Positions 38,001 to 48,422 are shown, counted from the first letter of the stretch. The stretch: DNA of 64,000 nt from Neocallimastix lanati (nom. inval.) (GCA_016946835.1 JACVTC010000028.1:570001-634000); one strand, 5' to 3'. Numbers and translations are program-made. Notes: generated by a model not told the origin, from the sequence alone.

Positions 38001-39889
38001 CTACTAGCTTAACTAAATCCCAAAGAAATTACCCTATCTATGACAAAGAACTTCTTGCTATTAAAGTTGCATTGGAAGGATGGAGACATTACTTAGAAGG
38101 AGCTCGCCATCAGTTTATTATTTATACTGATCATAAAAATTTAACCTTTCCTCGAAAACCCGAACTCCTTTCCCAACGTCAAATCCGTTGGTATGAATTC
38201 TTATCTAGATTTGATTTTAAACTAATTTACAGAGCTGGCAAAAAGTCAGGTAAACCAGATATTTTATCAAGACGTAGTGATCATTTATTTGCTAGTGTTC
38301 GTCCTATTTCATGCGTTATTAATTCATGTAGTTTTAAGAATGATTCTTTAATCTCCTCTATTCATGATTCTCTAGCTAATGATGAATTCTATTGCAAAAT
38401 AACTGAATTTCTTAAAAATGATAAATCAAAAGATCCCCCTTTTAGTAAAATCGATAAATTTTCTCTTGACAAAAATGGTTATTTACTTTTTGAAAATTTA
38501 ATTTATGTTCCCAATAAAATTAGAATAAGAGTTTTAGAACTCCATCATGACTCTATTTCTGCTGGTCATTTTGGAATTAATAAAACTATTGAACTTATTT
38601 CTCGTAATTTCTGGTGGCCTAAATTACAAAAAGATGTTAAAATGTTTATTAAATCTTGTGAAATTTGTTCAAAATCCAAAATCCCAAGACATAAGCCATA
38701 TGGTTTACTTTCTCCACTTTCTACACCAAATAGAGCCTGGTCTGCTATCTCTATGGATTTTATTGTTGAACTTCCGAAATCCAAAGATATGACCACTATA
38801 ATGGTTGTTGTGGATCGCTTAACTAAAATGGCTCATTTTATACCATTTAGATGTCTTCCTACTGCTTCTATTGCTGCTGATTCTTTCATTGCTAATATTT
38901 TTAAACTTCATGGTTTCCCCGATTCTATTATTTCTGATCGTGGTTCTCAATTTACCTCTGATTTTTGGAATCGTCTTTGCTCTCTTTTAAATATTAAGCA
39001 TTCTTTTTCTACTGCTAATCACCCGCAGACTGATGGTCAAACGGAGAGGGTGAACTCGATATTGGAACAATATCTTCGTTGTTTCATTAACGAAAAACAA
39101 AATAATTGGTTTGATTTATTACCTTTTGCAGAATTTTCTTATAACAATACTTTACAACAATCAATAAATCAATCACCATTTTTTGCAAATTATGGATTTA
39201 ATCCAAAGTTTAATCCTGAGATTCCTTCAAACGAGAATCCACATAGAGCTGAAAAAAGAATATTGAATATTAACGAAAACATAAAGTTTTTAAAAGAAAA
39301 TTTAGAACAAGCGAAAAAGACTTATAAAAAATATGCAGATTTAAAAAGAATAGATTCTCCTGATTTTAAAGTAGGAAATAAAGTTTATCTTTTAAAGGGT
39401 AATACAACAAAGAAAAATAAAAAATTATCTGATCAACTAATAGGACCCTTTGAAATCATTAGAAAAGTTAGTGATTTAGCGTATGAACTTAAACTTCCTA
39501 ATAATATGCGCTGTCACCCTGTATTCCATGTTTCGCTCCTCGAACCTTACCATGAAAATGAATTCCCAAACAGAAGAAATACTCGTAGAAGAAATATTAA
39601 TCTTACTACGGATACAATTAATAGAAGTCCTGAAAGAATAATTAAAATGAAAACTTTTAACAATAAAAATCGTTACTTGATTAAATGGAAAGGATGCGAT
39701 TCTAATGAAAATACTTGGATCGATGAAGATCAAATTTTTGATAAACAATTAATACAAGAATACTATAGAAAAGAAAAGAAGAATAAATCTTCGAATATTA
39801 ACAATGAATTTTGCCAACTACCTGAAGATTCGAACGAGTACTATGTTAGGCATAAATATCAACCTTTTGTGATCGATCTTCCTTCCTAA
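35054..39889 (+). CDS. Chromovirus J gag-pol polyprotein
   Basis: One frame; the first ATG is at 35120 (1,589 residues), though the frame is open from 35054 and the stretch before the ATG resembles H2. Order: Gag capsid (PPLFSGIKREFDGFLTRAE, 35170s); zinc knuckle CYYCKQPGHLKFNC (about 35870-35915); retropepsin VLIDSGSDLNFIH (about 36137); Ser/Asp-rich linker; RT with YIDDILIYS (about 37479); RNase H VETDASNFAVGAILS (about 37916); integrase finger HHDSISAGHFG..CEIC (about 38540-38680); integrase core MDFIVELPKS, DRGSQFTSDFW (about 38937), HPQTDGQTERVN; GPF-type C-terminus; chromodomain with YLIKWKGCDSNENTW (about 39672-39720). Chromodomains of this kind usually tether integration to modified histones. 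Single-frame gag-pol is typical of several fungal chromovirus clades. Confidence 0.95.
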   Translation: MISYKLNEVEDLIQKFENLDLEMNQANNQGFLRNTQKTVNDPPLFSGIKREFDGFLTRAEIAMESNPHGINNDIAKVKFIISYLIGEPLDWASSLRRNNDEILNSYENFINELRARYGEEEVNTVIANGKLCSIRQHKFGRVNDYINEFNKVARNSDFNESAKIYMFIKGLHYKMREHLAVVNPNPNNLRALFTDVISIESLTKRHSINEFYFHQYNHRNNVSSSTQLTNNDPMEVDLYRIKRGQRNTNYFPSNKKLYQENVNSKEEERRKGLCYYCKQPGHLKFNCPNKKRPATVKMINKKERNDNIASTSLRRIRRINSQEDILKVRKIVEEQNSLLTKKSNIIDFYIKTNDTEEVKARVLIDSGSDLNFIHPEFAKAFGIKTQQIEEPFRVTGLGYGISTVKKETEKCILRLKNHLEIIQLYVLRIPDVDIILGLPWIEKHSPYNYHDAKKISFGSGFCARHCNNGKRKRKNKIKNKKKNKGKESATDLEENKIIEDSRKRKSFFDSDSESDSEEEISIRGRRTRIRTCTEFINSDSDSDINDTFMLDNFSDSISDSDNFSDSDDIIVMNCDSKISKNSLKILKKICESSKCKKLNVIEKCNNENNNLNKDDEKVEVPEIYLMFKEVFNENNCNVLPPHRNYDCEIKLKDNCSLFYGPLYPLTETEREELKKYLEENLKKGFIRKSSSPAGAPILFVRKKDGTYRLVIDYRKLNEMTIRNSYPLPLISELLDRVKGAKYFTKLDLKSAYNLVRIKEGDEYKTAFRTRYGHFEYLVMPFGLKNAPATFQHFINDVLSDYLDDFVISYIDDILIYSNTLEEHHVHVKKVLRKLLENHLVVKLEKCEFDVTETTFLGYVLSRDGIKMDKEKVKAILDWPVPTNIKEIQSFIGLCNYYRIFIKDFAKIANPLHKLTRKNVPFNWSSEQQKAFDTLKELFTTAPILKHPDSNKQFIVETDASNFAVGAILSQEFDGHLHPIAFISTSLTKSQRNYPIYDKELLAIKVALEGWRHYLEGARHQFIIYTDHKNLTFPRKPELLSQRQIRWYEFLSRFDFKLIYRAGKKSGKPDILSRRSDHLFASVRPISCVINSCSFKNDSLISSIHDSLANDEFYCKITEFLKNDKSKDPPFSKIDKFSLDKNGYLLFENLIYVPNKIRIRVLELHHDSISAGHFGINKTIELISRNFWWPKLQKDVKMFIKSCEICSKSKIPRHKPYGLLSPLSTPNRAWSAISMDFIVELPKSKDMTTIMVVVDRLTKMAHFIPFRCLPTASIAADSFIANIFKLHGFPDSIISDRGSQFTSDFWNRLCSLLNIKHSFSTANHPQTDGQTERVNSILEQYLRCFINEKQNNWFDLLPFAEFSYNNTLQQSINQSPFFANYGFNPKFNPEIPSNENPHRAEKRILNINENIKFLKENLEQAKKTYKKYADLKRIDSPDFKVGNKVYLLKGNTTKKNKKLSDQLIGPFEIIRKVSDLAYELKLPNNMRCHPVFHVSLLEPYHENEFPNRRNTRRRNINLTTDTINRSPERIIKMKTFNNKNRYLIKWKGCDSNENTWIDEDQIFDKQLIQEYYRKEKKNKSSNINNEFCQLPEDSNEYYVRHKYQPFVIDLPS

Positions 39890-39913
39890 AGTTAATCTCG
39901 CAGGAGCTCGACT

Positions 39914-39926
39914 TAAAGGGCGAGAT
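39914..39926 (+). promoter_or_regulatory. Chromovirus J polypurine tract
   Basis: AAAGGGCGAGAT directly before the 3' LTR, the usual place for plus-strand priming. Confidence 0.65.
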
Positions 39927-40697
39927 TGTAAAGATATTATTAATATCTTTAAATAATTTTAATTAAATTTAATCATAAATTTAAGTAAAATTAAAATAAA
40001 TTTATTTGAAATCACGTGTATAAAATTATTGAAAATATTTTTAACATAATTTCGATTTTTTTCCCAATCATACTAATAAATTAAAAATTTCTCTTGTGAA
40101 ACTAGTATTTGAAAATCATTTCTTTTTATGTAATTTAATTTAAATAATAAGAGTTAAGGTTTTTCACAAGATAAATTAACAACATGAAACTATGCAATTA
40201 GTCATGTTGAAACTTACGGCATTTTATGCTAAATTTATATTAAATAATTATGACAACTTTTATATTATTTTTAAATAGAAAATATATAATAAATTTACTA
40301 ATAATATTTAAATAATAAATAAATAATAAATGAACTCAATTAGAATTGATTATATTTATTTTAGTTATTAATTATAATTCTCTTTATTTAGTAATAGTTA
40401 ATTATTTATTATTAGTTTAGGTTAGTACTGTTTTAAATAAATAGCTAGATAATATAATTCAATAGGAATTATATATTATAAATGCAATAAGATAAAAATA
40501 TAAATAGTTATCAAATTTCATGTATTTTAATCGATGTAATTGTTATTAACGATTTCTTGTTAATAACACTTTAAAATAAATAAAGATTTTAATATTTAAA
40601 AAATTAATAAAACTTGTTCTTTAAAACTATTATTTTGTGTTTTAGTGTTATTATTGAAGTGTTGATTTATAATCTATTTTTTTATCAAAACTTTATA
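39927..40697 (+). repeat. Chromovirus J 3' LTR
   Basis: 771 bp, the same length as the 5' copy and apparently identical; followed by the ATATA duplication. Confidence 0.95.
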
Positions 40698-40702
40698 ATA
40701 TA

Positions 40703-43700
40703 ATGGCTTCTCAATGTTGTCATCGTCTAACTGAAGTAGTACCCCGCCAATTCCTGATTTAGATGCATCTGAACGAACAATAAATGGTTTATCAAAATTT
40801 GGAGGTGACAATATAGGTGCATTAATAAGACGAATTTTTAAAAATTCAAATGCATTATTAGATTCGGTAGACCAAACAAAAGGAACATTCTTTTTTGTTA
40901 AATCATATAAAGGTTTAGCAATTTGGGCAAAATGGCTAATGAATTTCCGGTAATATCCAATTGCCCCTAAGAAAGAACGTAACTGTTTTAAATTAGAAGG
41001 AGGTAACCAATTAGCAATAACTTTTATTTTAGAATTCATAGGTTTTATACCCTTAGTAGAAAGAGTATGACCAAGGAGCTCAACTTCTTCTTTAAAGAAA
41101 TCACATTTTTCAAAATTCACTTTTAATCCATTATTAGCAAGAATGAGGAATACTTTTTCTAGGTCTTTGATGTGTTGATCTAATGAAGGAGAATAAATAA
41201 CTAAGTCATCTATGTAAATAAAAACACATACTCCGATTAAATCAAAAAATATTCTGTTCATCTCCCTTTGAAAAGTAGCGGGAGCGTTGCATAGTCCAAA
41301 AGGCATAACTTCAAAATTAAAGTTTCCGTAAATGGTCGTAAAGCAAGTGATATCTTTATCATCAGAATGCATAGGAATCTGATGGTACCCTGAGAAGAGA
41401 TCAATAGTAGACAAAATAGAAATATCACCGCTAACATAGTAAAGTATATCATCTATTAAAGGAAGTGCATAAGCGTCCTTTAATGTACAATTATTAATCT
41501 TCCTGTAGTCAACACACATTCTCACTTGACCATTCTTTTTCGGTACCAGTACTACAGGAGAAGACCAAGGAGAACTAGAAGGGACAATTAAGTTATTATT
41601 TATAAGTTTAATTAATTCCTTTTTAAGTGCATCAGCTTGCACTTTTGAAATACGGTAGGCCCTCTGTTTAATAGGTGTTGTTCCTGGTATTAAATTAATT
41701 CTATGAGGATATAGCTTTGACGAACCCAAATCGTCAGTTTTCAGTGCAAGAACACTAATATAATTTAAAAATAATTTTTCTACATCAGCTATCAAATTTT
41801 CTGGTAATTTTTTTACAATAGAGTGAATCATTTCCAGTTTAGATATTGTGTCGTCTGTGCAAACCTCGTTTTCATTATGTAGTACTTCATTAGTTATTAA
41901 TAAAAGAGATGGAATCAATTGTGTTGTAATATCAACCGTTTTATTCTTATATTCTTTCCTTTCAACATTTCTATCTACTAATTTATAATTACTATTTAAT
42001 TTGTTATTGCCGTTTTGATCAGAATCGATTTTTGATGGAAGTTTAGAATGTAGTATGGGATTTATATTGTTTGTAACTTTAGAATTAATTTTATGATCAT
42101 TTATTTTATAATTGTCAATTTTATCATCATTCTTATTATTATTCGTTTTTATTTTGATATTATTTTCTTTATCGATGTCGACACTATTAAAGAAAGGTAA
42201 TTTTACATTAAAATTATTTATGTTAATATTAGGTAACTCTGATTTAGCATATGTAAAAAGTATATTATTATTATCATTATTATTATCATTGTCACTCCAA
42301 CTAGTTTCAGAATCCTCATCATTCTCTTCAGAAGAATTATTATTTATATTATTCTCCTTATTCATATTATTTTCTTCGTCATTAATTCTATTTGTACTTT
42401 CAGAAGGACTCAAGCTAACATCATAAAATAAAGAAGCTAATTCTATAGGATTATTATTTTCATCAATATGATATAAGGTATCATTAACTAAATTTATATC
42501 AAATCTATTTCGTTTAAGTGTGTCAATACCTATTAATATATCAAAGATATCATCCTTATCAATTTTCCTAAAGTAATCGATAAAAGTGTAATTTCCAATA
42601 GATATTTTTAGTTCATAAATATCTGAACAAGTTGAATTGTTGGAATATACCTGAAAAATTTTTTCGGATATTCTCCCAATAGGATTTTTATTAATTTTAA
42701 ATTTTTTTAAAGCCGTAGTGGTAATCAAATTAATGCTAGCACACGAGTCCAAGAAAATTTCAGCTGGTTTCTTATCCACAGTGCCTTTAACTTTAATCAC
42801 TTTATGTTGGCTTATAATTGTCATTACATTTATTAAAGATGTATTCAAATTTTTCTTTATTTTCTCTTTTCCTTCGGTTAATTTTAATGCTTTTGTAAAT
42901 TCTGACCTGAACTTTGGAAACAGGTCTAACAAATATACTAACTTCGTTATGACTTCGGTTGATGCTACTTCCTTGATAAAGTCCTTAATTTTAAATTCAT
43001 TAAAATCTTCCATCATTTTTATGTGTTTCTCTGGCTTGGAATAACTTTTAACATTGATGGGTATATCATCTTTGTTACTGCTCAGTATTTCATTTATTTT
43101 ATTCAATTTATTCGCTTTTTTTACATTTCTAATATTTGGTTGATTGATATAAGAAAGATCCAAATATTCTAATTTATTTGTGTTATTATTAGTTATTGTT
43201 TGATTAGTTGGTGGTTGTGAATCCTCAAAAATTTCAATAGATTCATTGAAAGTAACATTTTTATGATCTTTATTTTCTTTAAATTCTTTACCTTCTTCTT
43301 TTTCTGTTGATAGTTTGACATTCGTTCCTCCCTCATCTATTATCATATCAGGTGTTCCTGTAGTTGCTAATTTATTAACGTTTAATTTTCTTTTCATAAT
43401 AGTATTTTTCTTCATAGCATTTGTAATAATTGGAACTGGATTATCTATAAGCTTTTTCTTTATTTCTTTGGTATATGGGGAGATTTTTATTGAATTATTT
43501 TTACCTTTCTTTTGGGCAACAGCGATAATTTCCTCATTATGGTAATTATCAAAATTATTATAAATATTATTTGAATTAGGTTCATTATTAATTTTCTTTT
43601 CATTATCATTTATAGAAATTCTATTTAAATCAATTTCATTGTTACTTTGATCATCATTATTATTTTTATAAGTATTATTTATATTAACATCATTGTTAAC

Positions 43701-44025
43701 TTGTTTATTAATAGTGTCATTTTCATAGATGTTGTTATGATTACTATTATTTAATTTATAACCGTTACTAGTATTCTTACTAAGATATTCTATATTATTT
43801 AAGTTATTATTATTATTATTATTGGAATAAATATTATCAATACTTGTATGATTATCATCAAATAAACTGTTTGTATAATTTATTTTATTATTCTTATTTA
43901 AATAATTATTGTTTATATCATAATTATGTGAATTATCATTATAAGGATATCCATTATTTATTACATCATTATTTGAAGTTGCACTAGCATTATATGAATT
44001 ATTATTATTATTATTATTATTATGT

Positions 44026-44056
<31 letters not shown>

Positions 44057-44221
44057 AATTATTATCATTAGTATTATTATAATTATTTTTTATTTTCATA
44101 GTATTATTATTTAACTTGGGAGAGTATGTTAAATTTACATATTCTTCATTAATACTATTATTTTTATTATAAGTTTGAAGTTTGGTTTGGTTAACGGGAG
44201 TTGTCCTTCTCCCATTATTTA
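40703..44221 (-). CDS. Element B pol, 5' part (protease, RT, RNase H start)
   Basis: The pol frame opens beside the gag stop with NGRRTTPVNQTKLQ and runs through a very Asn-rich region of about 200 residues. A retropepsin-like segment with IFLDSCASINLIT follows (about 42740). RT has RMCVDYRKINNCTL (about 41500) and YIDDLVIYSP (about 41190-41220); RNase H starts with VRSDASKSGIGGVLLQ and ends at the J insertion. The first in-frame ATG is at 44099, but the conserved GRR phrase lies upstream of it, which favours expression from gag by frameshifting. The protease signature is D-S-C rather than the usual D-S/T-G; D shares it, so it looks like a lineage trait. Confidence 0.85.
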
Positions 44222-44228
44222 GTTTAAA
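44219..44228 (-). promoter_or_regulatory. Probable -1 ribosomal frameshift site, element B
   Basis: On the minus strand the gag frame ends T TTA AAC followed at once by the stop codon. TTTAAAC is a canonical -1 slippery heptamer (X XXY YYZ), in the right phase, and the pol frame lies in -1. Frameshifting at the gag-pol border is known in Ty3/Gypsy elements. Confidence 0.7.
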
Positions 44229-45523
44229 TTATTAAAGCTATCTCCATTATTATTATTATTATTTACATTAGCTTTGAAATTACTATTAATATTTGAACTA
44301 GTAGTATTAATATCCTGATTTATTCCATTAGAATTTCTATTAAAATTATTATTTCCAGTGGGAATATTATTCTCATTAAAATTATGATTATTTCTATTAG
44401 CAATATTATTTCCAGTAAATTTATTATTTTTATTAAAGTAATAATTACTACCATTAAAAGAATTATTGTAGCCATTTTTATTACTATTATTATAATAATT
44501 GTTATATTTATTACTATTATTATTATAATCAAAATTATTATTATAATTATTACCCATATCATTATTATTCATATTATAAAGATTATTATTTCTATTACTA
44601 CCATTATTTTTATTATTAGGACATTCATAAGCTTTATGTCCTACTTGTTTACATGAGTAACACATAACTGATTTTCTAGCTTTTGGTTCGTAGTTATTAT
44701 AGAATCTTCTTGTATCATAAGTATTATTTTGTTGAATTTGTTCTACTCCGTGATAATAATTATTATTATTATTAAAACTTTTATTTTTATTGTTACTATA
44801 TCTACCTGGTGTAAACATTCTATTATTGGTGGAGTTTTCATTTATATAACCCATAACATATGATGACGCTTGATATGAATTATCTAAATTATTTCCATGT
44901 TCTCTTAAGCTCCTATAAATTGGATGATTTAATAAATTGTTATTATTTTTATTTATGTTGTTTTGATATACCATAACATTCTGAGAATTTTTGTTTGTTA
45001 TAGTTCGTACTTCAGCTTTTTCTGCACGTTCTGCTACTTCGAACGCTTCTGTTAATGTTTTACAGTTGGCCAAAATTACTTGAGAATGTACATATACCCT
45101 ATCATGTATAGCATTTAAATAATCATCGACACATATTAATTTTTTATATTCCAAGTCAAGTCGATGATAAAGAGTTAAATAATTATAATTAAATCCTTTA
45201 ATTGTTTCATTTCTTTTTATTTTTAAGGCCTTTAAAATTGAACACTTATCATTTTGAGTAATTTCTAAATAATCTTCAATGGCTCTCTGGATTTCTTTAT
45301 ATGAGGGAAACCTTTTAACATTATTTCTTGTAGTACATAAAGATTTTAAAAGGTTTTTTATGTCAGCCTCTACTGCGTTCTTTACCCAAATAAAAATTCT
45401 GTTTGGTTCCTCAATGTTGTAAATTTCCATAACATTTTTGAAATCTTCTATCCAAGAATCTATGTCCTTACCATAATTTGCTAAGTATGGTAAGTCTCTT
45501 CTAATTTTCGAAGCGTCCGCCAT
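44219..45523 (-). CDS. Element B Gag
   Basis: 434 residues from ATG at 45521-45523. The N-terminal capsid-like helical region has DIDSWIEDFKNVMEIY and YKEIQRAIEDYLEITQ, with the same spacing in C's Gag. A zinc knuckle CYSCKQVGHKAYEC lies at about 44625-44665, followed by a long Asn/Gly/Tyr-rich tail. Gag would form the particle and bind the RNA. It is homologous to C's Gag, consistent with C using or sharing B's particles. Confidence 0.9.
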   Translation of the reverse strand: MADASKIRRDLPYLANYGKDIDSWIEDFKNVMEIYNIEEPNRIFIWVKNAVEADIKNLLKSLCTTRNNVKRFPSYKEIQRAIEDYLEITQNDKCSILKALKIKRNETIKGFNYNYLTLYHRLDLEYKKLICVDDYLNAIHDRVYVHSQVILANCKTLTEAFEVAERAEKAEVRTITNKNSQNVMVYQNNINKNNNNLLNHPIYRSLREHGNNLDNSYQASSYVMGYINENSTNNRMFTPGRYSNNKNKSFNNNNNYYHGVEQIQQNNTYDTRRFYNNYEPKARKSVMCYSCKQVGHKAYECPNNKNNGSNRNNNLYNMNNNDMGNNYNNNFDYNNNSNKYNNYYNNSNKNGYNNSFNGSNYYFNKNNKFTGNNIANRNNHNFNENNIPTGNNNFNRNSNGINQDINTTSSNINSNFKANVNNNNNNGDSFNNLN

Positions 45524-45582
45524 TTATCTAATTATTATTTTAATTTGAAATTATATTCTTATATACTTTTACGAGTATAATA

Positions 45583-45625
45583 ATGTTATTTTTATTATTG
45601 TTATTATTATTGTTATTATTATTAC

Positions 45626-45656
<31 letters not shown>

Positions 45657-45990
45657 TCTTATTTTATATACTATTACTAAAATATTACTATTATTAAAAT
45701 ATTATTTATTATTATTAATTATTAATTCACTATTACTAAAATATTATTTATTATTATTAATTATTACTTAATTCACTATTACTAAAATATCATTTAATTA
45801 TTATTATTATTATTATTAATTCTTATTTTATACACTATTACTAAAATATTACTATTACTAAAATATTATTTATTATTATTAATTATTACTTAATTCACTA
45901 TTACTAAAATATCATTTATTATTATTAATTATTACTTAATTCACCATTACTAAAATATTATTTATTATTATTATTAAAATATTATCTATT
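45583..45990. repeat. Leader minisatellite of element B
   Basis: A (TTATTATTG)n block is followed by about six units of about 45 bp built on TTCACTATTACTAAAATATT and ATTATTATTAATTATTACTT, between gag and the leader hairpins. Confidence 0.8.
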
Positions 45991-46100
45991 ATTTTTTTTT
46001 TTTTTTTCTAAATATTATCACATATACGATTAATAAAATATTATTTAATATTAATTTTTATACTAAACTATTACTACTTTTTATTATAATATCATTTCTT

Positions 46101-46256
46101 AATTAAAGGTTTATTCGTTTTTATACTGGTCCGAATTCCCAGTTGTCTTTAATTACTAATAAAGATGATAATAAAAAAAAATTAACTATACTAATAATAA
46201 TAATTAAAGACTTATTCGTTTTTATTCTGGTTCGAACTCCCAGTTACCTTTAATTA
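46101..46256 (-). promoter_or_regulatory. Two copies of a conserved leader hairpin motif, element B
   Basis: 46101-46156 and 46202-46256 share TTATTCGTTTTTA, a CTGG-loop-CCAG hairpin (CTGGTCCGAATTCCCAG and CTGGTTCGAACTCCCAG) and a following TTAATTA. A single copy with the same order lies in element A's leader (61231-61284). Conservation across two elements in the untranslated leader suggests an RNA function such as packaging or dimer formation. Confidence 0.6.
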
Positions 46257-46287
46257 TTATTTAATAATAATCATAATAATTTTAGGC

Positions 46288-46343
<56 letters not shown>

Positions 46344-46471
46344 TTTATATATTACTATTATAAAAAAATTAATTATTTAATTTTAATTTAATATTAATTA
46401 TTTAATTGTCTTTATTTTTTAAAAAGTAAATATCAATATAAATATAAATTTCATAATATTCTTGGTTTGCA

Positions 46472-46489
46472 CGCCCGGATTCTCCACCA
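46472..46489 (-). promoter_or_regulatory. Element B primer-binding site
   Basis: On the minus strand TGGTGGAGAATCCGGGCG, starting 4 nt inside the 5' LTR. It begins with TGG, the complement of a tRNA CCA end, and is identical to C's site. The tRNA is not identified; a GGAGA-type acceptor would suit a serine tRNA. Confidence 0.75.
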
Positions 46490-46493
46490 TTTT

Positions 46494-47108
46494 TGATACG
46501 ATATTTTATTAAATACCGTATATGTTAGTTGGGCGTTTGTGCAAAAGGGAATTACTCCAAGAATATTATATTACAATAATTATATTTACTTTTTATTTAT
46601 TTATCTTTTATTATTTTATTTATTATATTTTATCATAAAAAAAATACACGTTTTATTATTATTCCTTAAAAAAAAAGAAAATATTTATTTATAAATTATT
46701 TTCATAATTATATTTTTTACTAATTTTATAAATTTTATTTATCGAAACACTAAAATTAATTAATAAATATAAATATTCATAACTTTTTACTTATAACTAT
46801 TAATTCATCTTGTTTAACATTATTTAAAAATTATTTTAATATTAACATCAATTTAATTAAACATTCAATCTCCGTTATAATTAATATAACTAATTTTACT
46901 ATATTATCAACAATTCTTTTAATATTTTTAATATTATTATTTAATTTAATATTTTAATAATTAATAATAATAAATTATCTTTAATAATATATTAATAATA
47001 TATTTTAAGATTCATTATATAAAATTAATTTTTAATAAATATTTATATTAATAATTTTTCTAAATAATTTTTCTATTATTTTCTATTATTTTTACTGGAC
47101 ATGCATCA
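46494..47108 (-). repeat. Element B 5' LTR
   Basis: 615 bp, TGATACG..GCATCA, near-identical to the left copy (one visible difference near its start); followed by TGTT (47109-47112). Confidence 0.9.
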
Positions 47109-47112
47109 TGTT

Positions 47113-47953
47113 TGTTATGGTTCGGGTTTTATTAGAATTTTATTTAATTATTTATTTTTAATATTTTTTTTGTCTACATTTTAATTATTGAAAAACTTCA
47201 CTTATTTATACTTTTTGAAAAAAAATAAATATGTAAAGCCTTTCTACATTTTATTATCATATTTAAAAAAAAAATATTTACTATTACTAATTACTTAAAA
47301 TTTTATATTAATTTAAATTAATTAATTCATAAGTATTTTTATTTTAATAAATTTTGTTTACATAATTTTATATTATTTTTCATATACTAAAACTAAATTA
47401 TTTAATATATACGAAAAGTAACAAACAAAATTTAAAAAGATTTTACAGAAAAATAAAGTTATTTTAATCAAGAATGTTAATATAATATTCTTATATTTTA
47501 TATAAAATAAATTTAAAAACTATAATATATTTAATATTTATTATTAATCAATTAAGATTTGATTTTATTTGTGGGGAATAAAAATATAAAATAATCAATT
47601 TAAAAATAAAATAAAATACTAAAAAGAATACAAGTTTAATATTGATACAATATAATAATAATATAATAATATATTTGAAAATAAAAATAAAATATTAATA
47701 TTGATAATAAACACTTTAATAAAATAATAAAATTTAAGGTTAAATTATAGATATTGATATTAATAATAAAAATATAAAATTATTGATAATATTTTAGAAA
47801 CTTTTAATAAAAATATAAAAAAAATAAATATATTTAGAAAATATTTTAGTATAGAAAATATAGTAAAGTAATATTAAGTAAAGAATAATATAATGGATTC
47901 TAAAGTAAGTTGAAATTCTAATTAATAATCCATTATATGTTCGTTCTTTACCA
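47113..47953 (-). mobile_element. Solo LTR E
   Basis: 841 bp starting TGTTATGGTTCGGG and ending GTTCTTTACCA, flanked on both sides by TGTT (47109-47112 and 47954-47957). Size, TGTTA-GG start and AATCCATTATATG/AATGCATTATTTAG-type end resemble D's LTR, so it belongs to a D-related family. It is assigned to the minus strand only by that resemblance. Confidence 0.8.
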
Positions 47954-47957
47954 TGTT

Positions 47958-48422
47958 TGATACGGTATTTTATTTATGTATCTAAATTAATATTTATTTA
48001 TGGGCAATGACAATAAGGAATTATGACAAAATAATATATTCTAATATTAATTAGAAATAACACATACAATAATATAAAATAAAGTAATAAATATATCTTT
48101 TTAATGTTCTCTTTATTTATTATTAATTATTAATTATTACATAAATTATTATTATTACTCTCTTATATAAATATTATAATTAATTATCTCAAATATATAT
48201 AATATCTCTTTTTAACTATACTAAAATAAAATATAAAATAGCTATTTATATGAATTAATTTATCATAAGTATAAACTTATAAATAAAAGAATTCTCCGTT
48301 TAATAATTATTATTCTAAAATTATATATATTATTATAAAATTATTATTGACCAATAATATTTAAGTATTTCTTTAACCTAAAGAATCTACCTAAATATCA
48401 TATTTATAGTGGTTACGTATCA
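47958..48422 (-). repeat. Element C 3' LTR
   Basis: TGATACGGTATTTTATT..GGTTACGTATCA, followed by the minus-strand purine tract GTGGGGGCGTCT. Confidence 0.9.

Larger units (their letters stand above)
33382..40697 (+). mobile_element. Chromovirus J (Ty3/Gypsy with chromodomain), looks whole
   Basis: 7,316 bp inserted in B's RNase H region in opposite orientation. The 5-bp duplication ATATA lies at 33377-33381 and 40698-40702. Its two 771-bp LTRs look identical by eye, so it is probably the youngest or among the youngest insertions here. Order: LTR, non-TGG primer region, leader with a 40/41-bp repeat array, one gag-pol frame, purine tract, LTR. No breaks seen. Confidence 0.95.
30593..47108 (-). 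mobile_element. Ty3/Gypsy element B, split by chromovirus J
   Basis: Minus-strand element with two 615-bp LTRs (30593-31207, 46494-47108) that differ at only about one position in the stretch compared, so insertion was recent. Own length about 9.2 kb after discounting J. Order on the minus strand: 5' LTR, primer site, leader with hairpin motifs, gag, pol, 3' LTR. Right flank TGTT, left flank TATT (30589-30592), within A's Asn-coding repeat. Apart from the J insertion in its RNase H region, its frames look open. Gag and pol are in different frames, as in many Gypsy families. Confidence 0.9.

Noticed and set aside
30593-47108. B as an independent insertion into a second Gypsy element lying only on its left
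   Set aside because: The right flank of B is solo LTR E, not element A. The TTAC and GCGAC duplications show that A's other half lies at 59-62 kb, so a stacked insertion explains both flanks.
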